Of a DNA stretch of 64,000 nt, positions 14,101 to 26,840 are shown piece by piece. This DNA is from Synchiropus splendidus (Eukaryota; Chordata; Actinopteri; Syngnathiformes; Callionymidae), in contig NC_071334.1 in assembly GCF_027744825.2 (NCBI RefSeq), positions 26,613,937 to 26,677,936 on the forward strand. Direction: 5' to 3'. Each line of letters opens with the position of its first letter. Position 1 is the stretch's first letter. Both the position numbers and the translations under genes were made by a program. The notes beneath the pieces are model-generated. The model did not search any database and was not told the origin of the DNA. It saw only the letters and a program-made list of their open reading frames with translations.

Positions 14101-16507
14101 GAGCGTCATTATCATTGAGCAACACCCAAGAGATTTGGGCAGTGACCTCAAGAACAATATCTGAGACACATTACGAGTTTTCTCCACAAGGTGCCTGGAC
14201 TTCCCTTGGAGAGGAAGTGAGGAGTCTCAGTCAAATAGAGTTTAGGAGCCAGTGGGCACAGACCAACAGGCAGTATAGGTGCGTGGCCCTTGCCCCCCTA
14301 CGCTGTAATGCACCGTTGTGCGCCTCTACTACCTTAGCAACCATGCTAGCGGTTGCTAATGTGCTGGTAAGGTCGTCTCCTTCAACCAACAAATCAGATC
14401 TTATGAAAACTAATGATCAAAAAGACCTGAGTGGAGGAAGTGGAAGACAAATCGACACCTCGGCAGGCCATAGTCGCCGCGAGCTGATACCAGGTTTGTT
14501 ATGTGTTCACAGAAGACATCGGCTAAGAGGAGGAACACACATGCTGCATCAGGTTACACACACGACTTTTTGGTTAGTAGACGTCATCAGACCATGATTA
14601 GTCTAACAGTTTGTTTACTTCCACAGCGTAGCTGAAGCTCGTGCAGCCGCACATCACCCAGTCCGGTGGTAGTCCAGCTACTCGGCTACATGCAGGCTTA
14701 TTAGTCGCGCTGTTGTCCACATTATCCAGGTCATGTAGTCCGACTAAGAAAAATTCAAATTTCTCTTCAATAGTAGAACTTTACGCATCTAATTCAGTTT
14801 TGCATTTGTTAGCAATTGCTATGTATAACTGCTTTAATAAAAAGAGATATATGGGAAGGAGCCCTTCTATTTTCAAATCAGGAGAACACAGTAGTGGTGG
14901 CTTCGCCATCTTTTAGGATGCTTTCCAGGTACAGTCCCTGTGTTGGCCTGGAAATATTTCAGTTGTAGTAGGTTTGGGCAAATGAATGAAAAAGAAAATA
15001 ATTCTTTGTTTTTCGATTTAGATTTATAAAACAACAACAATATTTTACCTCAAAGACATTATATTGATGTGCAACATACGTGTAAATGTGTATACATTTA
15101 CAGATGTATATATAGCTACACAAACATTTTGCTAAGTCCCTACGACTGTTTCCCATCCTCTCTCTGAATTAATCATCCCATTTTTTTATCTTCCTCTCTG
15201 CACCTTAGTCCTCCCCACATCTCTTGACTGTCTCTCTTCTTACAGATCAGACACAACAGTCATCCCTCATCAGTCCAGGTGATGCCTCAGCAACACTCTC
15301 CGGACACATCCCCGCACACCTTATCTTTTTCCTCACTTTCTCCTTCCCCTTCTCCTCTTATTGTCTCCTTACAAAGAAAAGTGATCGATCAAGACACCAA
15401 GTGCACACCCCAGGAACACTGAACACAAGCACAAATGACACAATAGCCTGCTATTCTTGCACACTGAAGCACCTGTTGCATGCTTCTAAAAGAGAATATG
15501 TTCCTGTGTGTGAGACAATTCAAAACAGCTGAGTTAGCATACAGAAGCGTGAATTTTGCAGAATCCATGACGTTAGCATTTTACCGCTTCGCCAAGATAC
15601 ACAAACAAAATGCAAGAGTAAGCAAAGGCAACATAATGATCAATAAACTCGAGGCCAGAACTTGCTGTCGACGTCACCTCCTAGAGGTCAGCGGTCGGTG
15701 TTCATGTAGTGCGCATTGAGGGCGTTCCTCAAGTTGCACATAAACTTAAAATCTATAAACCTGTTCCATAACATTATGACCACTCGCCTACTGCCAATGA
15801 ACCTCTGACCTCATGGCACCACTGTGCAGTGGTCAGTACCTAATGAAAATGGTCAGAAGTGATGAACTTGTGACCAGGATAATAGCTGATGATAAAATGG
15901 GGTTGTGACATTATCATCTGATTTAAGTGCAAATGAAGCTTGGTAAATGTGAACCAGTCAGTGACACTGTCGACTGCGCATATTACTTTTTTTTTTAAAC
16001 CAAGAAAATGTTATTTATTTAACCACCTGAGATGCTGTGGCTGAACACTGCATAATGGGAAGGGAGTGACCCTGCATCTTTTTTGTACGGTCTCTGTGCA
16101 CTCCAATTTCCTCCCATAACAATAATAAAACATTTTTAAAAATCTGAATGATGAATTCTGTTTCAGAGCCATCTTCCCTCAAGTAGTTGGGATGGGCTCC
16201 ATTATTTTAAGGGGGATGTCGTAGCTCATGGGTGGCTCAAAGGTTATCAAATGAGATGGTTGAACACAAAATTGTGTTTTAAATACAAGCACATTTAACT
16301 TCAAATTTTAGGAATAAATACGGCAACAAACACGGCAAACAAGGACTGAATGGCCATCATAATCATCATCAATGTTAAACGGACAGAAAAGAATCTGTGA
16401 TGCCATAAAAGATGAAGTCTAACATCTCAATAGACATAGCCATCCAAAAGTCCACATGTAAACATTCTGCTGCTTATAAACATTGAGCTATAAAAATCTG
16501 CTAATAC
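11104..16507. other. ank3 intron-scale non-coding DNA
   Basis: No gene is recognised. The longest open frame (plus 14085-14597, 170 codons) resembles no family I know and lacks clear splice context. The region is AT-rich, with decayed repeat-like segments near 14280-14640. Confidence 0.55.
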
Positions 16508-16567
16508 CTTCTTCCCTTTCTTTTTACGATGAGCCGACTTCCCGTTCGCCTTAAGCTCCTCGCTCAT
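16508..16567 (-). CDS. ank3: ank3 alternative first coding exon (MSEE type)
   Basis: The minus strand reads exactly 20 codons, MSEELKANGKSAHRKKKGKK, and then the donor AAG|GTATTAG. The ATG has a strong Kozak context (GCTGCCACCATGAG). Vertebrate ANK3 has a known alternative N-terminus that begins MSEEPK and ends AHRKRKGKK directly before the common S-D-A-N-A-S exon. The match in length, start and basic ending identifies this exon. It ends in phase 0, as does the MAHAASQ exon 15.6 kb downstream on this strand, so both can join the same exon 2. GA- and CA-rich sequence just upstream (about 16745-16830) may be part of the promoter. Its use implies an ankyrin-G isoform from a separate promoter. 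Confidence 0.92.
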
Positions 16568-17633
16568 GGTGGCAGCTGTGATTCCCAAACAGATGTGTTT
16601 ATATCCACAAATGATTTTTAATCCAGCATGACGAGAATCAGAGACACACTCTCACACAAGACTAACTGGCTCAGCTGCTCACACCCACTTTCACACTCTC
16701 TCCGTCTGTGAGGAGCCAGCGAGGCGGACTGGGTGGACCCATGGACCGGGATTGTCCACCTCTCTGAGGATCTGTTTCTCTCTCCCTCTCTCTCTCGCTC
16801 TCTGACACACACAAGCACACACATAAAAAAGACGCACAATCTTGGTTCACATCTACCTGCTGTGGTAGCCACCCACTCGCTCCACAAGTGAGCGCACAGC
16901 AGCAACAAACTCTGGAGCTGAAGTATTAATAGCAATCAATAATGAGTGCGTGAGTGTGTGTGTGCAAGCAGAGGTATCAGTCGGTGTGTGTGTTCATAAA
17001 AACAAGCTGCATTTTAGCGTATCATTCTGCTAATGTGCACCTCAACATCAACCTCGGATTGTCCTGACAAGCTCCATTCAGCAAAAGCTCTACTCCAAGT
17101 CTCTGATTGATGACTGCACTCCATACACAGTCTAAAAGGAAAGAGCACTGCCTTCTTTCTCAGCCATTATCATTTTCACAGAAACACAAGCTTGGTGGTC
17201 AATCTGTCAGCTTTTGAAAAGGTCCTGAATGAGAACTTTTGCTGACGATGTCATGCCTGTACTGTAAGAGGACAATGCTCAAGCAAACAACCCTATGTGA
17301 AAACTCTGGGTGCTGGTCCCTCGCTGTACAGAACACCCGAGCTTAATTGAAGGAATCTGCTGTGTATGTTGCGGTCAGTGGATGAAGCTTGTGGCTGCAC
17401 GGTTAAGGTACGTGTAATGACGCATTGGTGAGTCAAAATCCACCGCAGCTAAAGCCATAGTCGTCAGTCCCAACAAGTTTGTATTGTCCCGTCCAAGTGC
17501 ATTATTGTTTATTTTGATCTGATCATATCAGGAGCGACATGGTTGTCGATTTTTTTTTTTAATTACTCTATCATTTTTTTAATCTGTTTTTGAACATGCA
17601 CATAAATAAACTACAAATGAAAATCTGTACAAC
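16568..17633. other. flank of the MSEE exon, no gene seen
   Basis: This is upstream sequence for the MSEE-type ank3 exon. It holds CT/GA-rich microsatellite at about 16766-16820 and CA-rich stretches. No further exon was recognised. Confidence 0.5.
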
Positions 17634-18480
17634 TAGGGATGCTTCGAATAATCTGTCACCGATCATGATCGACCGATTTCAGCTTGAATGCCGATCACAA
17701 CTGACCACGTGTGACAGCCGGTGCACTGATGTAGCCCCGCCAGTTGTGCTGCGTCTTCTCCTCCCTACTCGCTGCTCACTCGACATGCGACATGTCTACT
17801 GCGGAGGTTCTTTCAATCTGTCATGCAGCACATGCACGGAATATGCTGTGCAGGGAAGCACCTCCAAATTCAATTAGCCATTTAAAGCACCTGCGCGGAG
17901 AGTTTTCTGGGCTCATGAAAGTGAGACTGCTGGTTGCTCTGCAGCTGTTAATGCAGCTGACGCTTAGCAACACCCGCCGGTCCGAGTGTGACATTCGGAA
18001 CGCGAAGCAAATTGCTCAAGAAATAATTATTAATTTCACCGAGCTAGATGACCAGCCTATCTCAGTTGTCGTTTACGCAGAGATGGAAACAGAAACAGGA
18101 TCTGTCACTGTTTTGAAGTCAGGAGCAGCATTCGCTAGCCACTTGAATCTGAAACTATTGAAAACATCCAGAGTGGAAACATTTTTAAATGCTACAGTAT
18201 GTAGATATTTCACGGACAAAGCACAGTCTCTAGAGATTCACCTGCAACGTCTCACATGTGATTAAATGTTTTTCAATTGTCCTTTTGACAGAATAATTGC
18301 TGCATTGAGCAAGATTTTTCTATTTTATGCCACCTTGAAGAGGTATATAACATCGTGTCTGAATTAAAATGACTTAATTTTTTCACATCATGTGCACAGA
18401 CGGTCTTATCATTTTGCTAACAAATTAATTGTCAATCCATGTGATCGGTATCGGTGATCAGCACTCAATCAATTTCTCCA
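17634..18480 (+). pseudogene. decayed hAT transposon with transposase remnant
   Basis: The segment opens with TAGGGATGCTTCGAATAA, of the TAGGGATGC type seen at hAT-like element ends, and closes near an ATCGGTATCGGTGATCAGCA stretch. Inside, the plus frame 17744-18265 contains pieces typical of ZBED/hAT transposases. NSISHLKHLR looks like the end of a BED zinc finger. AKQIAQEIIINFTELDDQP followed by a SVV motif looks like the conserved segment after it (usual form LDDQPFSVVE). The rest of the transposase is missing or scrambled, so the copy is dead. I could not identify a target-site duplication. Confidence 0.65.
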
Positions 18481-19021
18481 GCCTTGAAATGCGGTACATT
18501 ACGAACCCTTTGGACTGTTGCTTGGTTGCTAAAACGGTAAACGGTAACTGACCTTGTTATTTAGTTTTAGATATTTACACGTGGCTCACAACAAAATGCG
18601 TGAATTTTAATTAAAAATTACCAAACGAGTGATGCCAGACGCAAATCTTGTGAACCACGGGGATGAACACTAATGCCTCAGAGTGTGAAGTTTCTTGCAT
18701 TCAGTCGTTTTCAGTGGTGCCACCGCCATGTAAACGTAGCCTCGTAACTCTTAGCTGGCCATTCTTAACAATATATTTAATGCATAATTTAACTGACATT
18801 TTTGTGAAAACTACATAAATCACTGTGTTAAAAAAAAGTAATCAAAATGAATAAAACCAAAAAAATATCTGGCATTTTAATCTATGCATCTATTTTCAAC
18901 TGCACATGTTCTATGTGGCGGTCAGCAGAGGGCCAACCCCATCCTATGGCTCTGACGAAATTCGATCATAAAATATGTGGGGGTTTTTGGCTCTCCCAGT
19001 CAAAAAGGTTCCTGACCCCTG
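18481..19021. mobile_element. hAT-like fragment with one visible end
   Basis: The right boundary, AAAAAGGTTCCTGACCCCTG ending at about 19021, has the form of a hAT-type terminus (in reverse, CAGGGGTCAGGAACC). The left end is not clear, and no target duplication was found, so the limits are approximate. Confidence 0.35.
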
Positions 19022-19515
19022 CTCATTTCTCAGCTCATCTCAGCAAAGTATTATTTCCCCATGCACAAGAATATTCCTTGTTTCCCTCCGACACCCATGA
19101 CTTGTAAGAGCCCCACTATGATTGACATTCACATTTAGTGAGATATTAACAATAGGAGTGATAAAGAATAACATAATTATCAATGATAATAATAATAACA
19201 ATAATAATAAACTAAAACAGTGACAAAAATGTCATTGAACAAACCCCAACCCTAACTGTGACACCAAGACTCACAAAAGAAAAAATCCAGCAGTGTCACT
19301 GCATTACCCCCACTGACCATCCTAGGTCTTGAAAATCTTGTCATCTTCACACTTGAGCAGAGATTCTAACGTTTAACCTTTATCAGTGCAAAAACAATAA
19401 CTTCACGTTCACCTTCACGTCCCGAGGAAATGACTTTCAAACTAAATGAATATTGCCCTCTTGTGGTCAATCGATGGTACGACGACAACAATGACAAACC
19501 TCATTCTCCCATGAG

Positions 19516-19520
<5 letters not shown>

Positions 19521-19602
<82 letters not shown>
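19521..19602. repeat. (TA)32 then (CA)9 compound microsatellite
   Basis: TA repeats run over 19521-19584 and pass directly into CA repeats over 19585-19602. Confidence 0.97.
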
Positions 19603-20675
19603 ATGAGCTTCATGTTACAGTTCAACAGTTCAACATTTCACTGGTTCATAGCCGAATAGGAAGTGGTTTCACTTCAGTGAGTGCTCCAATATTCTGAATG
19701 AACACTGCCGGTGAGGAGTGATCTGGGTCTCGCTAATGGACCATAAAGCTCAGGCCAGCACTGAGAGATGAAGTTCACTCCTGCTTATGACCTCCCTTAA
19801 GTCGGTGACGAGTCGGAATATTGACATATTGCTCAAATTGTGTTTGAACAAATTAATATGATGTGCAGTCAGTCAGTCACACTGTCTCAATATGGGCCAA
19901 CATGAAATTATAATTGCTGATACAGATATTAAAAAGAAAGTGTGAGATTCCCAAGTGTGTATGGATGTACCAGTGTGTACTGTGTGTGCTGCAAAGAACA
20001 AACTCTCCATTATTATTGGCAGTAAAAAAGTGAGAACAGAATACTCATTATAAAGACTCGTGCCAGAGACACACAGGACCGGTTTCAGAGTTTAATTCCC
20101 ACTTGGAGGAATTCCGCATCACTGCCATCAGACCTGTCAGTACAAGTAGATCTAGTCGGGGAGTGCTTCACCATCTTTTCCAAGATTCTTCCTCGAATTG
20201 TTTTTTTTTTTGTTTGTTTTTATCTCCCCCCATTCAGCCTGATAATTTGGGGTTCTCCGAGTTGTGTCCACAAGAGGGCACAATAGCATTGAACATTAAC
20301 TCCATTACCCCTTGTTTTTTTTCTTTTGAGCCATCTACATCAAGTGGACATTTTTATGAAAGAAAAAAAGACATATGAACACTGAAATTCTCTTTATGTA
20401 GTTTACCACCAGCATACATATTTACAAAAACAAACATTGGCTCCTGGCCTTGTGGTTTGGAATGTTCCTGCCAATTGGGCACCGAGCAAGCGTGTGTTAA
20501 GACTGGTATAACCCGAGGAGCCTGGGTTACAAATATCACTTCCGCACTATATATTCTTACATTACTCCAACATCTCGCTCACTCCCACTGAAGTCATCAT
20601 GCCACACATCATCTGAAAGCTCTTGTTTTCTGCAATAAGAAACCATTTGATTTGTTTTTAAGTTATACTTGACTC

Positions 20676-21552
20676 TAGGGCTGCAACGATTAGTTCAGTC
20701 ATCGATAACGTCGACAACAAAATTTCGGCAACGTCAAAATCTGTGCGTCGTGCTGCACTTGGTGTAAACACACACGGGCCACAGGATGGGCATCGAGAAG
20801 TGGTTGATATTGAGGGGTGAGAAATGATCATATTCTCTGGACTCATTAAGATATGTTAATTTCTGTTTCTTCAATTGTTCCTGACTGAGGTCGGACTCCA
20901 ACTCGCTGCCATCACTGCGCGCCCCCGCCATCACCACCTACAGCTGTCCGCCTCAGTCACAGTCACGGAGGAGTTTGAGCGGCGACGGATCGTAGTGTTC
21001 TAAAGTGTGGCTTCGTTTTGTTTGCGAATATAACGCATCTTAAGGATGAGCAAACTCCTTCGACACCATGGTAGAATGATGAAAGAGTGTTTCGTGTTTG
21101 GTCTGTGGCGCCACACACTCTCGAGCTAACTGCTAGCATGTCGGTTAGCACGGAGCTAACTTGTCGTGAAGTGTCCTCAGTCTCTCTCCTCATCCTAATA
21201 ACCAGAACTGAACTAGGGAGCTACACTGAACACACTGTTTTAGATTATTATTCAAATAAAACCTTTTGATGTGGATGTTGATCAGATATTTTATATGAGT
21301 TACATATATGAATATTGATGATTTTAAATTCTTCTCAAGGACCAATAAAGACCTCTGTTTTAAATAAACTGGAGATCTCTACTTGTTTAATAATGTATGG
21401 TGTCTGAGTATCACAGTGAGATGATTTAAGCAACTTTAAGTTGAACAGAAATTCAAAATGCGTCCAAACAAAGGTGATCGCGAATAGTCGACTAATCGGA
21501 AAAATAATGAATAGATTAGTCGACAACGGAAATAATGGTTATTTGAGCCCTA
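20676..21552. mobile_element. hAT-type non-autonomous element with near-perfect TSD
   Basis: The element begins TAGGGCTGCAACGATTAG and ends in GGTTATTTGAGCCCTA. The terminal TAGGGCT and AGCCCTA are inverted. It is flanked by CTTGACTC (20668-20675) and CTTGATTC (21553-20 bp after the end at 21560), an 8-bp target duplication with one mismatch, as hAT transposases make. Subterminal TAGTCGA and CGATTAGT motifs are repeated. No transposase frame is present, so it would have moved by another copy's enzyme. Confidence 0.8.
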
Positions 21553-21738
21553 CTTGATTCTTTAGTAGATACAAATACGTTGGGTCGAATGGTGACGTAC
21601 AGACAGAAAGAAAAACTTGATTTGTGTTTAGCATACAGAAGTGGAGAAGCATTCATGAAATCTGACGCCAACACGCTCAGTGTGAGCGTTCACTGATGTT
21701 TCGTCAACATCGATCCACTTCACTTGGTGTCAGGTAGC

Positions 21739-21740
<2 letters not shown>

Positions 21741-21813
<73 letters not shown>
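21741..21813. repeat. (GT)36 microsatellite
   Basis: Uninterrupted GT dinucleotides. The protein reading of alternating C and V here is an artefact. Confidence 0.98.
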
Positions 21814-21814
<1 letters not shown>

Positions 21815-24604
21815 ACGCTCGTGCTTATGACCTCACCCGACATCAGACTAAGCACTATTGTAATCCTAATCTTTTGATCACACGCCAGAGTTCATTGTCA
21901 CAGGTGAGGTCAGCAAGAAAGGACCTGAAAATAAGGATGTTGGCGTCCCACTTTTCTACACGTCTTCAGTTTTCAACGTCGCAGCTGAGAGAGCAAACTT
22001 GTCAGCAGTAGTTCTGGTCCGAAGCCTGTGATTTCAGTGGCACCAGGTCTACAAGCAGCCCCCAGTGTGGTGACACTAACATGAGATAACAACTGTAGAG
22101 CACACACAAGCATTTTGAACGCACAAACACGTCACACACAGAGAGTCAGATGATATTTATGTCCACTAGTAGTCAGTCAAACATTCTTCTACATTGGTTT
22201 ATTGGAGTCAACATTTCCTCATTCCTCATTCTTTTTTTTTTTAGTATATATTCCCATTTTATCAAAAATGTCTGCATTTTTTTCAACCCCTATTTAGGTT
22301 TCACCTCAACTTGTTTTAAATCACCCTTCTAGTGCAATTTTAGAACTACTTTATGAGTAACAAGCAGGTTTACTTAATTTCATATTTTTACTTTACAAGC
22401 ATTTTACAATTTCTATACTTACTTCTGATTTTTCACACATTGCACTTGCATCCTTATTTCACATGCACTTTTCTCCATTCATAAGTTTGTTCCTTTTTTT
22501 TTGTTTCACTTCTTTGAAACTTAAGAAGATTTCAAAGAATATTCCCACGATTTTCCCATCTCACCACCACAACAACCAAAAGGTCAGTGTACATCGCAGC
22601 TAGTATGAATTGAATGTCAGACGCAGACCTCATTGGGCAATCTCAGAAAAAGGAGCTCATTTACACACAACTGACACACACACACACATGCACACAACTG
22701 TAGAAAAGAAACAGACACACAAAGGGACCGTTTCCAGCTTCATTGACAATCCGTCTTTGTCTCTGCACTAATGCACTTGCACAATGATCCTGGTGGTGAA
22801 GAGGACATAGCTCTGAAGCGTCTCGTCACCACTGCGGAGAACGAATCTGTGAGTTGCAGTTTCCACACAGAAGCAAATGTGAGAGAGGAATTAGAAGTCG
22901 AAAATATACGAACAAACTCTCAGTTAAGAGCTCATTCTGAAAAGATGAGTCGCGCCTCTATTGGCGACCAATAGCTAAATGGTTCTATTCTCATTCAGAT
23001 AAAAATTCTATTGCTATATATTGCGTTTACAAGTGAAAAGGCAGGTGTAAAATTATTATTACTGACCGCACAATATAAGTGAAAATCGTGAATGTAGATC
23101 AGAAAGATTGATGAGATTTAGACAGTTATTGTATTATGGAACTTGGGAAAGAGGCAGAAAAATACACTTCAAAGGTCAACTACCGCAATTCCAGGACATT
23201 TCAAATGAATATGAAAAGAAAATAAGACAGTCAATGGACTAATACCCTTATAAAAGTGCAATGGAACAAATCTGGATCTTTAGAGCCAAATAAAGTCAGC
23301 ACAAGTGTATACATGAGGGAGGAAAGAGGACCTTTGTCACCACACGATCTGTGGCCCACAGCTGGGATGTATGTGTCAATAACATTTCAACTACAAGAGC
23401 GGTTGCCTAAAAAAAACAGATCAGTCATAGACAGTTTTGGGAACACAGCTGAGTGTGAGGGAAGAGTGAAGGAACAGCAAAACAGTCGCCATGGTTACAT
23501 GGAGCTGTGTACTGGCATGTTTGGCTCCATGATAATCAGAGGGTGAAATAATAAGCATGACAGCACAACTACTGTCCTGTGGACACTTTGTTTGCTCATA
23601 GTTTCACATGCACAAACACATAAAGGAGGAATTCAAGATGAGACAACTAAGAACGGAGTAATAAAAACAAAAAAATCGAAATTGAAAATGCATTGCAATT
23701 CTACCTTCCCCCAACTCAGTACAGACTCAGCAAATGCTCAGATTCTAGTCCACAACAGCCTCAACACACACCGCAGCTGGCAGCCTCTCAGATATTAGCC
23801 AGTCCATAAACAACTGATGACTAATAAACTTATCATGAATTGGACGGCAGTGAGACACTTATCAAGATCCAGCTCATGATATGATACCATGAATACCAAT
23901 TTCATTTCTCTTCTTTTTCCACTACTTCAGTACACAAACCTACTAAATAACAACATTACTGAACAACAACATAGATAAAAAAACATTGCAACTTGTAAAG
24001 CAAAATAAAGAGCTATACAAAGTGCCTAATAGAACATAAACAGTGTATGCCCTTTTCAATGATCAATGAACAGATCAAACCCACAATGTAAACTTCACAC
24101 ATCACTTGCTGCAAATGCTGCAATGTTACCTTATAACCTGACAGAACGCTTCTCTTATCATTGACTTCTAGAGGTGAAATTAGATGCTGCAAGAGAACAT
24201 GCTGCTTGTCCAAAACAATAAGCTACATTAGCATTGTTTTCACTGGTAGTTCGCTGTGGTTAGCCTCCTAGGTTAGCCTCTTGTTTACTGCGGAGGCTGA
24301 CTCCCTGAGTGTACAGGTCGCAAAATGCAATTCAAAAGTCATTTTCCTCGAAGAGCTGGTACTGTGGGCGTCTCTGCAGCATCAAGAAATGTCTGCTTTG
24401 TGTCATCATATTTACATCATGATGTAATGACAATACTCATCATGTACCCATGTACACAGCTTATTTAAAAAAAAATTAAATGAATTACAATAAAAATCTG
24501 CTTATACAAAACTAATTGGATCGGCCCATCAAGATGATGTCATAAATGCCCATATTGGCGCCGATAAATCGGACAATGGTTTGGGTGAAGAGGTAACACC
24601 CAGT

Positions 24605-25441
24605 TAGGAATGGGCGATTATTTATCGTACATGATATACCGGCAACACCATCTTCACGACGACAATTCTGCATCTCACGATAAATTAGATAAACAGGTGA
24701 CACACTCGCTGCACTGGACTTGCACACGTGAACATGACTCCAGCTCCGCAGCATTTGACAGCCGACACCAGCGTGTGACAGTTGAGAGTGTGGTGGACTT
24801 TGGTTCCCGATCGTAGCTTTAAACTAATTTTTAATAACGGGAACCTTTGATAATGACATTGGTCGACCCAGAGTCTCTGGATCCGTGTTTACTTTATTAG
24901 ATGGAGTGGTTCTCATTGGTTCTCTGATGTGGTCGTCTTGGTTCACATCAACACATGCAGGTCTCCCGCTGCGGTGGCACCTCGGTGAAACACAGTGGTG
25001 AAAATAGTTGGATATTGGACAGAGCTCCGCTCCTGTATTGGCGGCGGCGTCCTCTTCCACATCCCCATTAGGGTTCAGTGATCGTGGACACACTCTCACA
25101 GGCAGCACTAGGGACCATCAACAAATTCTAAAACGTTCAAAGTAATCGTGAAATATTAAATAAGGCAAAGAAAAACAACCATTTTAGGAGAGACATGAAA
25201 CATTGAATTTCTCATCTCTACACTTGGTTGTATAGTAACTATTATATCTAGACATAAACAAATTACGATGCTGGAGACAAACTCCAGTAATAATTTTCGT
25301 CATGAAACTGTTCCAAGAGAGACTGTAGTGTGTACAACACATGGAATAGAATGAAAATGAATTTAGTGTGATAATTATCATTACTGCCAAAATTACTACA
25401 TTTATCGTGATAACTTTTTTTGTCAATCTCACCCATCTTTA
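24605..25441 (+). mobile_element. hAT-type MITE, copy 1, exact 8-bp TSD
   Basis: An 837-bp element starts TAGGAATGGGCGAT and ends in CACCCATCTTTA. It is flanked on both sides by the identical octamer CACCCAGT (24597-24604 and 25442-25449), the hallmark of hAT insertion. A second copy in the opposite orientation lies at 58214-59056. They share long interior blocks, for example the stretch on lost 'gatccgtgttta' and 'tcacatcaacacatgcagg'. No transposase frame is present. Confidence 0.85.
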
Positions 25442-25992
25442 CACCCAGTGACAAGTGAACTAGTGGACAGGAAACTTAAAGTTGTGCAGAAAATTAGAAG
25501 TAGACCATGTAAAGCTCAGTTTATATGACTCACTCGGCATTCATGTGCGACATCAGTCTGATAATCACAAGTTCTCAGGGCAACGGTGTCAGCTGGTACA
25601 GGGAAGTCAGTCATTATCAGACAGCTATATTCTCAGCAAACAAACACCACTGAATCTGACTTGACATGACCTCACCCCCGACTGCAGTCATGTGTACTCA
25701 CTACAATACTCCTCTGAAAGCCCAGTGAATCAATAAGCCCCGGAAACAGGCTGAGTCAGCTCAACTAGACTTTTCTGGCTACAATGAGGCGGCGGTCCAA
25801 ACACACACGGTGGATAAATTAATACACAACCGGCGTGGACAGGTCGACGAAGCAAATCCTTTGTGATGAGTCTAAATAGCAGTACAGCCACTGAACAGTG
25901 GCTGGGCATGGAGAAACTACCACCACAGAAACTGACCTCTGAGGAAGACGACGACCTATATTTGTGGAATGAAATCTGTCCATCTAAAATCT

Positions 25993-26840
25993 AGTGGTGG
26001 GATTCCATAAAACAAATTAATCTAATTAATAAGATGATTTGTGATTAATTCATCTCAGTTAATCACAGTTTAATGGCATAAGAATATTTTCCACAAGAAG
26101 CCACATTTTTCAATTGGAATGAATTTGATCAAATGATGGACCCATACATACATTTAAATAACAAAATATTGTTTATTTTGCATCAGTTTGACGACAGCAC
26201 AATAAATCATGATGGTGGCTATATTCAAAGTTTTTATATCACCTTATTTAAACTAAAGCTCTTTTAATGTCTTGAAAATATTTGTCTTAAATTGAAACTT
26301 GCCCCTTGTAGCGGAATAACTTCGACAGACGTTGAGTTTCAATACTGACAATACTGGTGCATTTATTCTGTTTGCACCGTGAAAACTACAGAATAATAAA
26401 CAGAAAAACACATCCATATTACACAACGCATTCATCTAATCCATATACTATATGCATATGCGCCTGATAATCGCACCTCATTTCACCTTCCAAGAGCGCT
26501 AAATAAAACAGTACATCTCTCTCTGTACATCAGGAACAACGTGTGTTGAGCATCTCCGCACAAGCGTTCATGCATGCGCAGGAGTGTCAGTATAGTTGAT
26601 TGATACAATTGAATGAACAATGAAACTACAAAACAAAACTGCAAACTGCCTGCTATTACACCCCCATAAGTCCAAGTAACGTATTCTCAGCGGATTCCTC
26701 CATGTTTGTTGTTGTTGTTGTTATCATCCTAGCTGCCACGTGTCTTGTGCATCAGTGTGACCAGTGGACCAGGAACTCCTGCACTTCCAAAGGTTCCCTG
26801 TTGTCTGGAGAGCAAACTGTTTAAATTAAATTAAAACGAT
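25993..26840 (+). mobile_element. MITE-like element, inverted copy at 30361-30810
   Basis: It begins TAGTGGTGGGATTCC. It shares several blocks, in reverse orientation, with 30361-30810: the 'tgatggacccatacatacattt' region, the 'agctcttttaatgtcttgaaaatattt' region, and the 'tgtcttgtgcatcagtgtg ... ctggagagcaaactg' region. The terminus of the other copy (TCGAATCCCATCCCTA) suggests a TAGGGATGGGATTCGA-type end. The right end of this copy is uncertain, so 26840 is only where similarity clearly stops. Confidence 0.65.

Noticed and set aside
14085..14597. 170-codon plus-strand frame
   Set aside because: No recognisable family, no splice context, and it lies in repeat-like DNA.
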